A stretch of 64,000 nucleotides of DNA from Kordia sp. TARA_039_SRF (GCA_006383075.2 SMNH02000007.1:106074-170073); one strand, 5' to 3'. Positions 7,246-18,180 are shown, numbered from the stretch's first letter. Notes: generated by a model not told the origin, from the sequence alone. Translations and numbers: made by a program.

Positions 7246-10200
7246 ATGGAACAAGTGCAACCCTACAAACCAACTCATAAAGTACGAATCGTAACAGCCG
7301 CATCTCTTTTTGACGGACACGATGCCGCTATCAATATCATGCGAAGAATCATTCAATCTACAGGCGTAGAAGTAATTCATTTAGGACATGATAGAAGCGT
7401 GGAAGAAGTAGTGAATACTGCTATTCAAGAAGATGCGAATGCGATTGCGATGACGTCGTATCAAGGTGGACACAACGAGTACTTTAAATACATGTACGAT
7501 TTGTTGCAGGAAAAAGGCGCTGGACATATCAAAATCTTTGGCGGCGGTGGCGGTGTAATCCTTCCGGAAGAAATTAAAGAATTGATGGACTACGGAATCA
7601 CGCGTATTTATTCGCCAGACGATGGACGTGAGATGGGCTTGCAAGGAATGATTAACGATTTGGTGCAGAAGTCTGATTTTGCGATTGGAGATACGCTAAA
7701 TGGTGAAGTAAATATATTACACGAAAAAAATCCAAAAGCGATTGCTCGTGTCATTTCTTCGGCAGAAAACTTTCCTGAAGTTGCAAAAGATGCTTTAGAC
7801 ACAATTCACATTAAAAATAAAACATCCAAAACACCAGTATTAGGAATTACGGGAACTGGTGGCGCAGGAAAATCGAGTTTGGTAGACGAATTGGTGCGTC
7901 GATTTTTAATAGATTTCCCAGAAAAAACCATCGGACTCATCTCGGTAGATCCTTCCAAACGTAAAACTGGAGGCGCGTTGTTGGGTGATCGTATTCGTAT
8001 GAACGCCATCAATTCGCCGAGAGTGTATATGCGTAGTTTGGCAACACGTCAATCGAATTTGGCATTGTCAAAATATGTCAACGAAGCGATTGAAGTTTTA
8101 AAAGCTGCGGAATACGACTTAATCATTTTAGAAACTTCTGGAATCGGTCAGTCGGATACAGAAATCATGGAACACAGCGATGTGGCATTGTATGTAATGA
8201 CGCCAGAATTTGGAGCAGCCACGCAATTGGAAAAAATTGACATGCTCGATTTTGCCGATTTGGTAGCGATTAACAAGTTTGACAAACGCGGTTCGTTAGA
8301 TGCGTTACGTGATGTGAAAAAGCAGTACATGCGCAATAACAATTTGTGGGACACACCACAAGATGAATTGCCTGTGTTTGGAACGATTGCTTCACAATTC
8401 AACGATCCTGGAATGAATACCTTGTACAAAGCTGTGATGGATAAATTGGTTGAAAAAACCGAAGCCGATTTGAAATCTACATCAAAGATCTCTAGTGAAA
8501 TGAGCGAAAAAATCTTTGTCATTCCACCATCGCGAACACGCTATTTATCTGAAATTGCAGAAAATAATCGTGCGTATGACAAAAAAGCAGAAGCACAAGT
8601 AGAAGTTGCCCAAAAACTCTATGGAATATACAAGACGATTGGATCAATCACAAATGTCACATCGAGCGCAGTCGAGATGAAATTCATGTCCAAAGCAGGT
8701 TTGGATGAAGACATTATTCTAGAGCGATTGGACAGCGAATCGGATATCGAATTGGTGAAATTATTACTCAAAGAGTTTGATCGCGTCAAGCTCAATCTTG
8801 ATCCTTATAATTGGGAAATCATCAACGGCTGGAATGATAAAGTCAACAAATACAAAAATCCAATCTACACGTTCAAAGTTCGTGACAAAGAAATCAAGAT
8901 AAACACACATACAGAATCCTTATCACACTTACAAATTCCGAAAGTTGCTTTGCCAAAATACCAAGCGTGGGGCGATTTTTTACGTTGGTGTTTGCAGGAA
9001 AACGTGCCAGGCGAGTTTCCATACACCTCAGGATTATATCCATTTAAGCGTACAGGAGAAGATCCAGCGCGTATGTTTGCCGGAGAAGGTGGACCAGAAC
9101 GTACCAACAAACGTTTTCACTACGTAAGTGAAGGAATGCCTGCAAAGCGTTTATCGACAGCGTTTGACAGTGTAACCTTATACGGAAACGATCCAGATGT
9201 GCGACCAGATATTTATGGTAAAATTGGAAACGCAGGTGTTTCTATCTGTTGTTTGGACGATGCGAAAAAGCTCTATTCTGGATTTAACTTAGCTGATAAA
9301 ATGACGTCGGTAAGTATGACGATTAACGGTCCTGCGCCAATGTTGTTAGGATTTTTCATGAATGCAGCTATCGATCAGCAATGTGAAATTTACATCAAAG
9401 AAAATGGACTCGAAGCTGAGGTAGAAGCAAAAATCGCAGCAATTTACAAAGACAAAGAACGTCCAAAGTACAATGGTGAATTGCCAGCAGGAAACGACGG
9501 TTTAGGATTGATGTTGTTAGGTGTTACGGGCGATCAAGTATTGCCAAAGGAAATTTACGAAGACATCAAAACCAATACCATTGCACAAGTTCGAGGAACG
9601 GTTCAGGCAGATATTTTAAAAGAAGACCAAGCGCAAAATACCTGTATTTTCTCTACGGAATTTGCCTTGCGTTTGATGGGAGACGTACAAGAATATTTCA
9701 TCGAAAACAATGTGCGTAACTTTTATTCAGTGTCTATTTCTGGATATCACATCGCGGAAGCTGGTGCCAATCCGATTACACAATTGGCGTTGACATTGTC
9801 CAACGGATTTACGTATGTAGAATATTATTTGAGTAGAGGCATGGACATCAATAAATTTGGTCCAAACTTATCATTCTTCTTCTCGAACGGAATTGATCCA
9901 GAATATTCGGTAATTGGTCGTGTAGCACGTAAAATCTGGGCAAAAGCCTTAAAACATAAATACGGAGCCAATGCACGTGCGCAAATGTTAAAATATCACA
10001 TTCAGACGTCTGGACGTAGTTTGCATGCGCAGGAAATTGACTTTAACGACATTCGTACCACATTGCAAGCATTATATGCGATTTACGACAACTGTAACTC
10101 CTTACACACCAACGCGTACGACGAAGCCATTACGACACCAACGGAAGAATCAGTGCGTAGAGCGATGGCAATTCAGTTGATTATCAACAAAGAATTAGGA

Positions 10201-10686
10201 TTGGCGAAAAACGAAAATCCAATTCAAGGCTCGTTTATCATTGAAGAACTAACTGATTTGGTAGAAGAAGCTGTGTTGGCAGAATTTGACCGAATTACAG
10301 AGCGTGGCGGCGTGTTAGGTGCGATGGAAACCATGTATCAGCGTTCTAAAATTCAGGAAGAAAGTTTGTATTACGAAACCTTAAAACACAACGGACAATT
10401 CCCGATTATTGGAGTAAATACCTTCTTGAGTAGTAAAGGTTCGCCAACGGTCATTCCGAAAGAAGTCATTCGTGCTACGGAAGAAGAAAAACAATATCAA
10501 ATCAAAATATTGAACAACTTACACAACGCACACGACACCAAAGAATTATTGCGCGACTTGCAACAAAAAGCGGTCAACAACGAAAACATTTTTGAGGCCT
10601 TAATGGAAGTTTGTAAAGTCTGTTCATTAGGGCAAATTACTTTGGCGTTATTTGAAGTTGGTGGACAATATCGTAGGAATATGTAA
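7246..10686 (+). CDS. icmF: fused isobutyryl-CoA mutase IcmF
   Basis: 1146 residues combining three parts in the IcmF order: a B12-binding domain (about 12-150, with DGHDAA at 23-28; H25 as the likely lower cobalt ligand), a MeaB/ArgK-type G-protein chaperone (P-loop GTGGAGKS at 203-210, NKFD for guanine recognition), and a TIM-barrel mutase (about 560-1100, with [19 protein letters not shown]). It interconverts isobutyryl-CoA and n-butyryl-CoA with adenosylcobalamin; related fusions also accept pivalyl-CoA, and methylmalonyl-CoA activity cannot be excluded by eye. Full length for the family and monocistronic with a possible cotranscribed small gene 31 bp downstream. Confidence 0.9.
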   Translation: MEQVQPYKPTHKVRIVTAASLFDGHDAAINIMRRIIQSTGVEVIHLGHDRSVEEVVNTAIQEDANAIAMTSYQGGHNEYFKYMYDLLQEKGAGHIKIFGGGGGVILPEEIKELMDYGITRIYSPDDGREMGLQGMINDLVQKSDFAIGDTLNGEVNILHEKNPKAIARVISSAENFPEVAKDALDTIHIKNKTSKTPVLGITGTGGAGKSSLVDELVRRFLIDFPEKTIGLISVDPSKRKTGGALLGDRIRMNAINSPRVYMRSLATRQSNLALSKYVNEAIEVLKAAEYDLIILETSGIGQSDTEIMEHSDVALYVMTPEFGAATQLEKIDMLDFADLVAINKFDKRGSLDALRDVKKQYMRNNNLWDTPQDELPVFGTIASQFNDPGMNTLYKAVMDKLVEKTEADLKSTSKISSEMSEKIFVIPPSRTRYLSEIAENNRAYDKKAEAQVEVAQKLYGIYKTIGSITNVTSSAVEMKFMSKAGLDEDIILERLDSESDIELVKLLLKEFDRVKLNLDPYNWEIINGWNDKVNKYKNPIYTFKVRDKEIKINTHTESLSHLQIPKVALPKYQAWGDFLRWCLQENVPGEFPYTSGLYPFKRTGEDPARMFAGEGGPERTNKRFHYVSEGMPAKRLSTAFDSVTLYGNDPDVRPDIYGKIGNAGVSICCLDDAKKLYSGFNLADKMTSVSMTINGPAPMLLGFFMNAAIDQQCEIYIKENGLEAEVEAKIAAIYKDKERPKYNGELPAGNDGLGLMLLGVTGDQVLPKEIYEDIKTNTIAQVRGTVQADILKEDQAQNTCIFSTEFALRLMGDVQEYFIENNVRNFYSVSISGYHIAEAGANPITQLALTLSNGFTYVEYYLSRGMDINKFGPNLSFFFSNGIDPEYSVIGRVARKIWAKALKHKYGANARAQMLKYHIQTSGRSLHAQEIDFNDIRTTLQALYAIYDNCNSLHTNAYDEAITTPTEESVRRAMAIQLIINKELGLAKNENPIQGSFIIEELTDLVEEAVLAEFDRITERGGVLGAMETMYQRSKIQEESLYYETLKHNGQFPIIGVNTFLSSKGSPTVIPKEVIRATEEEKQYQIKILNNLHNAHDTKELLRDLQQKAVNNENIFEALMEVCKVCSLGQITLALFEVGGQYRRNM

Positions 10687-10717
10687 ATCGAATATCAATT
10701 TATTTAGCTGATATAAG

Positions 10718-11176
10718 TTGGGACGCGTATGTGAACTTTACAGGATTTCTGATGTTGATATTGATGAACTATCTAAGCTTTCTTATGAAGAATCAAAGAA
10801 TTTTCTAGATGAGAAATATGCTTGTGTTGATGGTGAGTTACATCATAAAAATGATACGGTATTTAGTATGGATAAAGGTTGGGATATTGTAAAATTTTCA
10901 CTCAAAAAAGTAGCATATCCAAAACATGAAATACTAAATCAACTTGATACACGATTTATAAAATCGAAAGAAGTGAAATTGATTCATAAAACGATTAAGG
11001 ACATTACTATTGATGATATAATGAAAGTTTTGAATATCCCTGAAATGATAGAACAAAAAGTATACAAAGCCGGAGTTGATGATAAAAACTATATCAATTA
11101 CCATTTAAAGACTTATAAAACCGCATTTAAAAAAGCTTCGGAACTTAATAATGGAATTGTAATACATTTCTACTAA
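10718..11176 (+). CDS. YfbM/DUF1877-like protein
   Basis: 152 residues starting at TTG; no in-frame ATG lies nearby, and the resulting start MGRVCELYRIS resembles the MGMxxxF/Y-type opening of DUF1877 proteins. MDKGWDIVKFSL matches the family's DKxWDxLHFxL signature, and the C-terminal part (VDDKNYINYHLKTYKTAFKKA) fits the closing helix. Function unknown; the family is cytoplasmic and often found among accessory or toxin-immunity genes. More A/T-rich than icmF. It is followed by a strong terminator. Confidence 0.55.
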   Translation: MGRVCELYRISDVDIDELSKLSYEESKNFLDEKYACVDGELHHKNDTVFSMDKGWDIVKFSLKKVAYPKHEILNQLDTRFIKSKEVKLIHKTIKDITIDDIMKVLNIPEMIEQKVYKAGVDDKNYINYHLKTYKTAFKKASELNNGIVIHFY

Positions 11177-11252
11177 AAAACACTTAGATAATTAATTTCC
11201 AAACTACACCGAAAAAATCCGTAGTTCATCTAACCAAAAAATATACACTACC

Positions 11253-11289
11253 AAAAATGTATGAATCGTGTCGGTTCATACATTTTTTG
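11253..11289 (+). terminator. terminator after the YfbM-like gene
   Basis: A perfect 13-bp stem (AAAAATGTATGAA at 11253-11265 with TTCATACATTTTT at 11275-11287) and a 9-nt loop. It lies about 60 bp before the next coding start and probably insulates it. Confidence 0.85.
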
Positions 11290-11351
11290 TTTCTAAGTAG
11301 TTGTAAACAAAGTAATTTGTGGTTCGTAAAACTAAATTTGGGGCAAATTAC

Positions 11352-14300
11352 ATGAAAATAAGGCTACTTTTTTTAACAGTGTTGCTATTTACAACTTTTT
11401 TCTGTTACGCACAACCTGCCAATAACGATTGTGCCAATGCAGAAATCATAAATGTTACCACTGCTACAACCACGTTGGTTACTTTCAACAACGGAACTGC
11501 AACAGAAAGTCTGCAAAGCAGTTGCGAAAATGCAAGCAATACCTATTTAGATGTTTGGTATGAATTTACGATGCCTGTCAACGGAAATATTCAAATTACA
11601 GGCGTCAATTTTGCAGACGGTTTTGCATTATACAATACGTGTGGTGGCGCAGAAATTACTTGTTTTTATGACGATGGATTTATCTATAATCTTTCCATCG
11701 GAACCTATAAACTAAGAGCTTCCAGTCTTGATACACAAGCTGGCTCCGATAGTTTTAGCATTCAAGCATTTGAAACTCCAACAAATGACGAATGCGCTAC
11801 GCCAATTGTCATTACTGATGATATTACGACGCAACGCTCTTTCAGTTACGACAACCGAGGTGCTACCGAAAGTTTGGATGCAAGTTGCGATACTGCAAGC
11901 AGTACGTATTTAGATATTTGGTATGAATTTACCATGCCTGTCAACGGAAACTTTCGAATTACAGGCGTGAATATTTTTGATAGATTCACGTTGTACGATT
12001 CCTGTGGCGGAACTGAAATTATATGTGATGCAGATGATTCCTTTGCGTACAATCTCTCTATGGGAACGTATCTTTTACGCGTTTCCAAACAATCCATTTA
12101 TGCCTCGGCAGACAATTTTAATATACAAGCATTTGCCACAGTTGCAAACGATGAATGCGCTACGGCAGAAGTTATCACGGACGATATCAGCTCGGAAAGA
12201 ATCATTGCGTACGACAACCGAGGCGCTACCGAAAGTTTGGATGCAAGTTGTGATACCGCTACCAACACACACTTAGATGTTTGGTACGAATTTACCATGC
12301 CTGTCAATGGAAACTTACGAATTTCGGGCGTGAATATTTTTGACAGATTTACACTGTATGATAGCTGTGGCGGAACGGAAATTAGTTGTTTTTCAGGCGA
12401 AGGATATGTGTACAATTTAATCACAGGAACCTACACTCTCAGAGCAAATAAACAATCTATTTACGCTTCCGCAGATAGTTTCCGAATTCAGGCATTTGCT
12501 ACGGTTGCCAATGACGAATGCGCTACGGCGGAAGTCATTACGGAGGATATTACCACACAACGCACCATCAATTTTGACAACAGAAATGCTACGGAAAGTT
12601 TAGATGCTAGTTGCGATACCGCAGGGAATGACTATTTAGACGTTTGGTACGAATTTACCATGCCAGTCAACGGAAACTTACAAATTACAGGAACTGGTTC
12701 TTTAGATCGATTCACGCTATACGATTCGTGTGGTGGAAGCGAAATACACTGTGATGCCGCTAACTTTTTTGCGTACAATCTTTCTACAGGAACGTATTAT
12801 CTTCGCGCGTACAGTCAGTCTATTTACGCTTCCGCAGATAGTTTCAATATTCAGGCTTTTGCCACTGCAGCAAATGATGAATGTGCCACAGCAGAACTCA
12901 TTACGGATGACATTTCCACGCAAAGAATCATTTCGTACGATAACAGAGCTGCCACTGAAAGTTTAGATGCCAGTTGCGACAGTGCTAGCAATACCTATTT
13001 GGATGTATGGTACGAATTTACCATGCCGTTTCAAGGAAACGTACAAATAACAGGTGTTGGAAGCTTGGACAGATTTACGTTTTACGATGCTTGTAACGGA
13101 AATGAGATTAGCTGTTTTAGTAACGACGGATTTGCTTTTGGACTCAGTACAGGAAATTACTTCCTTAGAGTTAGTAGTCAATCCATTTATGCTTCTGCCG
13201 ATAGCTTTAGAATACAAGCGTATGAAGCTTTACCGAATGATGGCTGTGCAAATGCCGAAATGATTTCTGTAGCGGGCGTTGGCGAATGTAGTTCTCAAAA
13301 TATTACGGTAGACACGCGACGTGCTTCAGAAACCTTTGCACCTAACATAGGAGATTGCTTTAGTACCTCTCAAGTTTGGTTAGATGCTTGGTACGTATTT
13401 GAAGCACCAATTACAGGAAATATAAACCTTACAAGTACAAACTCTAACAATACGTTTGCAGTTTACACGGCATGTGATGGAGCAGAAGTTGCTTGTTTTG
13501 CTAATGATGGAGTAATTCCAGTAACTTTTGGAAATACCTATTATATCCAAGCAGCACGCTCAACAAATTTCGCCAATGAACTTACTTTTTGTTTGGAAGG
13601 AGCGCCAGATGTGGCACAAGGAATGGTGGGCATTTGTGAAAATATTCCATCCGTGGAAATCTCAAATACACAAGCAAATACAAACGAATGGGTGCCAATT
13701 TTAGATGCTGCTGGTGATATTGTAGCGGCTATTAATGCCAATGGAAACGATTTAGGAACTGTAACAACAACACTATTTATTGAAAATGCTGATACAAGAG
13801 ACTTCTCTGGGCAACCGTATTTACGGCGAGAAGTCTCTATCAGTGCTTCCAATGCACCTTCTAGTTCGGTAAGCGTTCGGTTGTATCTTTTAGGAGATGA
13901 AGTGGACGATTTGATGTTGGCTGATAGCAATTTAACCGCAATTTCTGATTTGGAACTTATGAGAGTCAACGGAAGTACATGTACTACAGGCTATACTTCT
14001 GGCGGCGATTTTATAACTACTAGTAGCTCTTCATATTTGGATGATTATTATATTCAATTTTCCACCAATTCGTTTTCGGTTTTCTATCCAACATCGACCA
14101 ATTTAGATACCACATTGAGTGTTCCGTCTGTAGCAACTACTGAATTAGGCATCACCATTGCGCCAACAGTAACAGATGGAATTATTGAGATACGTACTGA
14201 AAATACGCTTACTGATGTTACAGTGAACGTTTTTGATATCACGGGAAGAAATATATATCAAGCGGCTTTTGAAACGCTCCATCAAAACCCGCAATCAATA

Positions 14301-14387
14301 GATTTAAAAGGATATCAATCGGGAATTTATTTTATGAAAATTTCGCATCAGCAAAAACAAATTACCAAAAGAATCATATTAAAATAG
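11352..14387 (+). CDS. T9SS-exported protein with six 121-residue repeats
   Basis: 1011 residues from the ATG that begins the signal peptide (MKIRLLFLTVLLFTTFFCYAQ). Five repeats of exactly 121 residues start at residues 24, 145, 266, 387 and 508, a sixth diverged one at 629. Each has ND(E)CA near its start, DVWYEFTMP(V)NGN in the middle and four Cys (positions 4, 35, 74, 81 of the unit), a pattern like small beta-sandwich adhesion domains. After a linker region the last ~80 residues (TVTDGIIEIRTENTLTDVTV...GIYFMKISH...KRIILK) form a type A T9SS sorting domain. Surface adhesin or matrix role is inferred. Monocistronic. Confidence 0.88.
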   Translation: MKIRLLFLTVLLFTTFFCYAQPANNDCANAEIINVTTATTTLVTFNNGTATESLQSSCENASNTYLDVWYEFTMPVNGNIQITGVNFADGFALYNTCGGAEITCFYDDGFIYNLSIGTYKLRASSLDTQAGSDSFSIQAFETPTNDECATPIVITDDITTQRSFSYDNRGATESLDASCDTASSTYLDIWYEFTMPVNGNFRITGVNIFDRFTLYDSCGGTEIICDADDSFAYNLSMGTYLLRVSKQSIYASADNFNIQAFATVANDECATAEVITDDISSERIIAYDNRGATESLDASCDTATNTHLDVWYEFTMPVNGNLRISGVNIFDRFTLYDSCGGTEISCFSGEGYVYNLITGTYTLRANKQSIYASADSFRIQAFATVANDECATAEVITEDITTQRTINFDNRNATESLDASCDTAGNDYLDVWYEFTMPVNGNLQITGTGSLDRFTLYDSCGGSEIHCDAANFFAYNLSTGTYYLRAYSQSIYASADSFNIQAFATAANDECATAELITDDISTQRIISYDNRAATESLDASCDSASNTYLDVWYEFTMPFQGNVQITGVGSLDRFTFYDACNGNEISCFSNDGFAFGLSTGNYFLRVSSQSIYASADSFRIQAYEALPNDGCANAEMISVAGVGECSSQNITVDTRRASETFAPNIGDCFSTSQVWLDAWYVFEAPITGNINLTSTNSNNTFAVYTACDGAEVACFANDGVIPVTFGNTYYIQAARSTNFANELTFCLEGAPDVAQGMVGICENIPSVEISNTQANTNEWVPILDAAGDIVAAINANGNDLGTVTTTLFIENADTRDFSGQPYLRREVSISASNAPSSSVSVRLYLLGDEVDDLMLADSNLTAISDLELMRVNGSTCTTGYTSGGDFITTSSSSYLDDYYIQFSTNSFSVFYPTSTNLDTTLSVPSVATTELGITIAPTVTDGIIEIRTENTLTDVTVNVFDITGRNIYQAAFETLHQNPQSIDLKGYQSGIYFMKISHQQKQITKRIILK
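11421..13610 (+). repeat. six in-frame 363-bp coding repeats
   Basis: Units begin at 11421, 11784, 12147, 12510, 12873 and 13236, exactly 363 bp apart; the sixth is diverged and slightly longer. Units 2-5 are the most alike at both DNA and protein level (for example ATES...LDASCD and SIYASAD), pointing to recent duplication or conversion. Confidence 0.9.
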
Positions 14388-14409
14388 TTAGTAATATGAT
14401 ATTTCAAGA

Positions 14410-14461
14410 AACAGTATCACAGCGTTTTTTAGTCTTTATGCCACGTGATGCTGTTTTTTAT
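14410..14461 (+). terminator. terminator of the repeat-protein gene
   Basis: AACAGTATCAC (14410-14420) pairs with GTGATGCTGTT (14445-14455) with one mismatch and is followed by a run of T. The regulator gene converges from the other side, ending at 14479. Confidence 0.75.
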
Positions 14462-14478
14462 TTGCTAGAATTATCAGT

Positions 14479-15585
14479 TTAGGAATACTTTTTCTCAATA
14501 TAGCGCGATGGTGTATCGTTCATCAGTAATTTGAACGTTTTATTGAAGGTCGATTTTGAATTAAATCCAGCGTCCATCGCAATGGCAAGCAAAGTTTGTT
14601 TTTTATGTTCTCCAGCTTCTATTTTTTGTAAAAAAGCCTGTACCCGAAATTCATTAATGTACTCGTAAAAAGTTTTTTCGTATACAGAATTGAGCAACCA
14701 TGATAAGTTATTAGCTGTTGTATGTAATTCTTTGGCTAAAATTTTTAGGCTTAAATCCGAGCGTGTATAAATATGTTCTTCTTCAATCAGTTTTGTTAGT
14801 TTTTGTTGAATTTCGGCAATTTCTTCCTCGGTCAATCTATCTTTTTGAGGTGCTTTTTTCGGAACAGGCAATCGCACAATTTCAGGTTGTGTAAAACTAA
14901 AATATCCCACAATAAAAAGAAAAACGGCAATACAAATCCAAATGAGTTTATAGCTGATGACAGAATTGTAATTTCTTAAAATATACACATTAAAAACACC
15001 GACTGCCCAACAAACAGCAATAAATGAGATTCCCACCGTAACGTATTGTATATACCGCGCAATTTTTTGCGTGTACTCGGTTGCGTGTTCTGAATTTTTA
15101 ATTTGCCGCACAATTTTAAAAGACAGATACGCGTATACGGCAAAAGAAAGCACACCTGTCAATTCCATGATAAAATAAATGGTAAACATGCCTACTGGTC
15201 CAAGAATAGTTCTGTATTCTTCAAAAGTGAACGAAAGCGTCCACAAGAAATACAAAAGCATCAAAATGGAAGGAATGTAATGTTTGAATTTTAAAGTTTG
15301 TTCGGAAGCATTCTTAAAGACCAATCTTTTGAAATACAAATACAAAAACGGACCAAAAATGTACATGGTGGATTCTGTCAAAATTGCAGTCCGCCAAAAC
15401 ATACGTGGATTTAATTGATAACTCAGCATTTCTCTCACAAAAACAATGACAGAAATTCCAATAAGAATCATTAAAATTTTGTTGGCGGCTTTATGTTTCT
15501 TAGAGATGAATTGCAGCGAAATCATTAAAAAGATACCTTGAATAATTCCTGTAAATAAAATAAGATCGATAAAGGTGAATGACAT
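14479..15585 (-). CDS. membrane-embedded AraC-family regulator
   Basis: 368 residues from the ATG at 15583-15585 (MSFTFIDLILFTGIIQGIF). About the first 245 residues form some seven hydrophobic helices, followed by a cytoplasmic AraC-type double helix-turn-helix (about 275-365) with LSLKILAKELHTTANNLSWLL and AIAMDAGFNSKSTFNKTFK. This is the flavobacterial type of regulator in which a multi-helix membrane sensor is joined directly to the DNA-binding domain. It is divergent from the first small peptide gene with a 110-bp intergenic, so regulation of that peptide is a reasonable but unproven idea. Confidence 0.85.
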   Translation of the reverse strand: MSFTFIDLILFTGIIQGIFLMISLQFISKKHKAANKILMILIGISVIVFVREMLSYQLNPRMFWRTAILTESTMYIFGPFLYLYFKRLVFKNASEQTLKFKHYIPSILMLLYFLWTLSFTFEEYRTILGPVGMFTIYFIMELTGVLSFAVYAYLSFKIVRQIKNSEHATEYTQKIARYIQYVTVGISFIAVCWAVGVFNVYILRNYNSVISYKLIWICIAVFLFIVGYFSFTQPEIVRLPVPKKAPQKDRLTEEEIAEIQQKLTKLIEEEHIYTRSDLSLKILAKELHTTANNLSWLLNSVYEKTFYEYINEFRVQAFLQKIEAGEHKKQTLLAIAMDAGFNSKSTFNKTFKLLMNDTPSRYIEKKYS

Positions 15586-15695
15586 CAGATTTTTTAAGTA
15601 AATATAGTCAGAAAATGTTTCGAGTAGTGTCAAGAAACACATAAATGCGCTTCTTTTTTGTATCTTATCTTTTAAAACCAAAAAAACACATAATC

Positions 15696-15860
15696 ATGAA
15701 AAAACAAAGCATTAAAAATTTAGCAATTCACAAAAAAACAATTTCAACATTGGTAACAGTAAACCAACTAAAAGGTGGTCGTACAGGCACAGGAACATCG
15801 CATACAAGTTGTTTGTGTATGGACACAGTTTGTGAGTGTGAGATGAAAGCACCGTATTAG
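15696..15860 (+). CDS. small GG-leader precursor peptide 1 (class I lanthipeptide-like leader)
   Basis: 54 residues from the ATG at 15696. The leader MKKQSIKNLAIHKKTIS...LKGG matches the Bacteroidota precursor pattern (KKxxxKNLxLxKKxIS then GG). The core after GG is RTGTGTSHTSCLCM followed by DTVCECEMKAPY: four Thr, three Ser/Thr-rich positions and four Cys in C-x-C pairs. It could be a lanthipeptide-like or disulfide-bonded secreted peptide. No LanB/LanC or radical-SAM enzyme is visible nearby; disulfide enzymes are. Own terminator at 15887-15912. Confidence 0.75.
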   Translation: MKKQSIKNLAIHKKTISTLVTVNQLKGGRTGTGTSHTSCLCMDTVCECEMKAPY

Positions 15861-15886
15861 TCAACTAATTGAAAAAATCAATGATG

Positions 15887-15912
15887 AAAAGATGCGATTT
15901 CGCATCTTTTTA
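15887..15912 (+). terminator. terminator after precursor peptide 1
   Basis: Perfect 10-bp stem AAAAGATGCG (15887-15896) and CGCATCTTTT (15901-15910) with an ATTT loop. Confidence 0.85.
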
Positions 15913-16124
15913 ATTATAAATATTATTTATGATAATTATTAATTTAACATTAAATCATTACTTATGATTATGATTTTTTAGGGTGTAACCTGTTGTTAAT
16001 TAATGGGTTAATGGTATTTTTCTTTTGTGGTATATTCAGGAAAATCGTGAAATTATTTTATAATTTACTTGTGAGATTTTTAACACTTTAGTTTTTAATT
16101 TTGTTAAAATCAAAAAATTTAATT

Positions 16125-16322
16125 ATGAAAAAGAAACACGTTAAAAACTTAAAATTAGACAAAAAAGTAGTGTCAAAAATCAACGAATTAAACAAAACCG
16201 TTGGAGGAAACGACAGTTTTGGACCAGAACAATGCATGGAAGAATTTACGCTAGGTTGCAGTCCATCATTCTTACGTCAATGTCCGCCAACAAAAGATAC
16301 TGATCCACAGTATTGCTGGTAG
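16125..16322 (+). CDS. small GG-leader precursor peptide 2
   Basis: 65 residues from the ATG at 16125. Leader MKKKHVKNLKLDKKVVSKIN followed by ELNKTVGG is of the same class as peptide 1 (KNLxLxKKxVSxxNxL...GG). The core starts NDSFGPEQCMEEFTLGCSP and has four Cys (one near each end, two central), few Ser/Thr and several Pro, so disulfide bonding looks more likely than lanthionine formation. A signal for export by a C39-type transporter is implied by the GG, but no such transporter is in the window. Confidence 0.72.
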   Translation: MKKKHVKNLKLDKKVVSKINELNKTVGGNDSFGPEQCMEEFTLGCSPSFLRQCPPTKDTDPQYCW

Positions 16323-16353
16323 ACTACATCATCTACAAACAGAAATCAATAAT

Positions 16354-16383
16354 AAAGGAATATCAGTTTGGTATTCCTTTTTG
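16354..16383 (+). terminator. terminator after precursor peptide 2
   Basis: AAAGGAATA (16354-16362) pairs perfectly with TATTCCTTT (16372-16380), followed by TT. It also lies just past the end of the convergent TlpA-like gene. Confidence 0.75.
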
Positions 16384-16413
16384 AGTTTTAGTGCTTTTAG
16401 AAATATCATATAA

Positions 16414-18060
16414 TCATTCACGGTATGTCAATAATGCACTTGGTTTTATTTCATCAACGATTTTTTCAAAAGCTGCTTCGTTATTTGGACTTGGAGCATT
16501 GTTCACAACAACTTTATTTTGTTGGTTAACGATAAGATATCTTGGAATTTGCTGCACATTCAATGCTTTAGCCAAAGAAGATTTATTGCCTTTTAATAGT
16601 AAATAGGAATTTCTAAAATGTAATGTTTCGCTTAGTTCTGTTTGTTTTGCCAACCATTTTTCTTTATCGGAATCTATGGAGAGATAAATCCACTCAACAT
16701 TATTTTCCACAGAAAGGCGGTCTTTAAAAGGTTTATTTTCCTTGATTTGTTTGATACACGGCGGACACCAACTCGCCCAGAAATCAATCACTTTTACACG
16801 CTGATGCGACCGATCAAAAATTGATTGTAAGGTGATTGTATCTCCTAAGTGGTTAATCATTTTGGCATTCAAAGCACTTTCAGAGAGTTTAAAGTCGTAT
16901 GTATTAATATCTTTTTGAATTGTTTCCATGGCTTTAATATGCGTTGTTTTTCCTTCAACAGAAGCCATATATTCATCAATATTTTTCTGCATAAATTGAA
17001 TACGATGCAAACCGAACGCAAACCCTTTATTGTAATAATCCACAATCATTCGCCCGAGTGCATAATCGCGAATTTCCCCAGAAAAATTTGTTTCAATAAA
17101 TTCTTTTTCCGCTATAAAATATTCTTTTGAAAAATAGGGAGCATTAGTTTTTACAAAGTAATGACGAATACAGGCAGTTAAGCTATTTTTTAAAAAATCG
17201 GTGTGCCGCATGGCGGAAAAATCTTGGAAATCATTCACGGTAATATTGTCCAAATACGATGCTAAATTAAATGGAACTTCACTAGTTCCGTATTCCTTTT
17301 CGATGAGCGATGGCAATGCGTCGTAATCATTAACATAAAATTTACCGTTTTGAACCGAAATTGTTCGTGGACTTACCAAATTATCAACATATTCAAACTT
17401 TAAGTGTTTTTTAAAAATCGCTACAAATTCTGGCGATAGGGAATTTTCGGTTTGATACTTTTCCAAAAAGGCTTGTTTTTGCTCGTAAATAGATTGAATA
17501 CCATTTTTATACAAAAAAAGATTTCCGTTGTATGGAAATCTTGAATAATCGGGTGTTTGCGCTTCTAGTGCTGCATATAAATTGTTTTGAGCAGCGTTTT
17601 TTCCCGTAAATCTCAAAACATTATTTTTTATTTCAAATTTCACTGTATCAGTTGGTTGAATGAAAATTCGTGATGAAAAAAAGTTTTCATCTCCACTTGG
17701 GCTAAATTCCATATACAGTGGTTTTTCTATGTTCTTCAGCACAAAAGTGATCGAATCATTTTGAATCGTTTTTTCGATATCTTGATGTGGTTTTCCAAAC
17801 AAATACGTATTGTTTAAAAAATTTGGACGTTCAAACACACCAGCATCATCAGAAGTTCCTGTAACAACAATTGTTTGTTCACTTTTCGGAGTCGAAATAT
17901 TGGTGTTTTTAGTATTTCCTTTAAAGCTCATTAGAGAAGAATTTCCAGCAAGTTTGGAATGTTCTTTTTGTGGAATACAGACATACAATGTACTAATTGC
18001 AGTAAACACTGTAATGCCAAAAACGATTTTTTTGTTTTTTTTTGATAGTGATCGTAGCAT
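16414..18060 (-). CDS. membrane-anchored TlpA-like thiol-disulfide oxidoreductase 1
   Basis: 548 residues. An uncleaved N-terminal helix (about 10-27) anchors a large periplasmic N-terminal region (about 55-390, beta-rich start then helical) to a C-terminal thioredoxin fold whose active site is DFWASWCPPC (C432, C435). IPRYLIV gives the cis-Pro site. TlpA/ResA-like proteins reduce or shuffle disulfides in the cell envelope. It is the last gene of a minus-strand group with a small peptide, a VKOR fusion and a paralogue (20279-21856). Parts of its thioredoxin domain are nearly identical in DNA to the paralogue, while the N-terminal halves differ more. Confidence 0.85.
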   Translation of the reverse strand: MLRSLSKKNKKIVFGITVFTAISTLYVCIPQKEHSKLAGNSSLMSFKGNTKNTNISTPKSEQTIVVTGTSDDAGVFERPNFLNNTYLFGKPHQDIEKTIQNDSITFVLKNIEKPLYMEFSPSGDENFFSSRIFIQPTDTVKFEIKNNVLRFTGKNAAQNNLYAALEAQTPDYSRFPYNGNLFLYKNGIQSIYEQKQAFLEKYQTENSLSPEFVAIFKKHLKFEYVDNLVSPRTISVQNGKFYVNDYDALPSLIEKEYGTSEVPFNLASYLDNITVNDFQDFSAMRHTDFLKNSLTACIRHYFVKTNAPYFSKEYFIAEKEFIETNFSGEIRDYALGRMIVDYYNKGFAFGLHRIQFMQKNIDEYMASVEGKTTHIKAMETIQKDINTYDFKLSESALNAKMINHLGDTITLQSIFDRSHQRVKVIDFWASWCPPCIKQIKENKPFKDRLSVENNVEWIYLSIDSDKEKWLAKQTELSETLHFRNSYLLLKGNKSSLAKALNVQQIPRYLIVNQQNKVVVNNAPSPNNEAAFEKIVDEIKPSALLTYRE

Positions 18061-18180
18061 TGCGTAATATAAGATAATTAAGTACTATAAACCTTACGGA
18101 TTTCCGTAAGAGAAAAGAATTTAGATTTTTAATTAAAAAAAGAGAGCGCCATTTGTTAAAAACAACGCTCTCAATCCATT

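Noticed and set aside
11728..13263. Several alternative-frame ORFs inside the repeat protein
   Set aside because: They recur with the 363-bp unit in the wrong frames and have no independent coding signs.
11421..13610. CRISPR-like regular repeats
   Set aside because: The period is 363 bp and the units are coding and in frame, so they are protein domain repeats.
15696..16322. Complete lanthipeptide cluster
   Set aside because: Leaders fit, but no LanB, LanC, LanM or exporter gene is present in the surrounding sequence.
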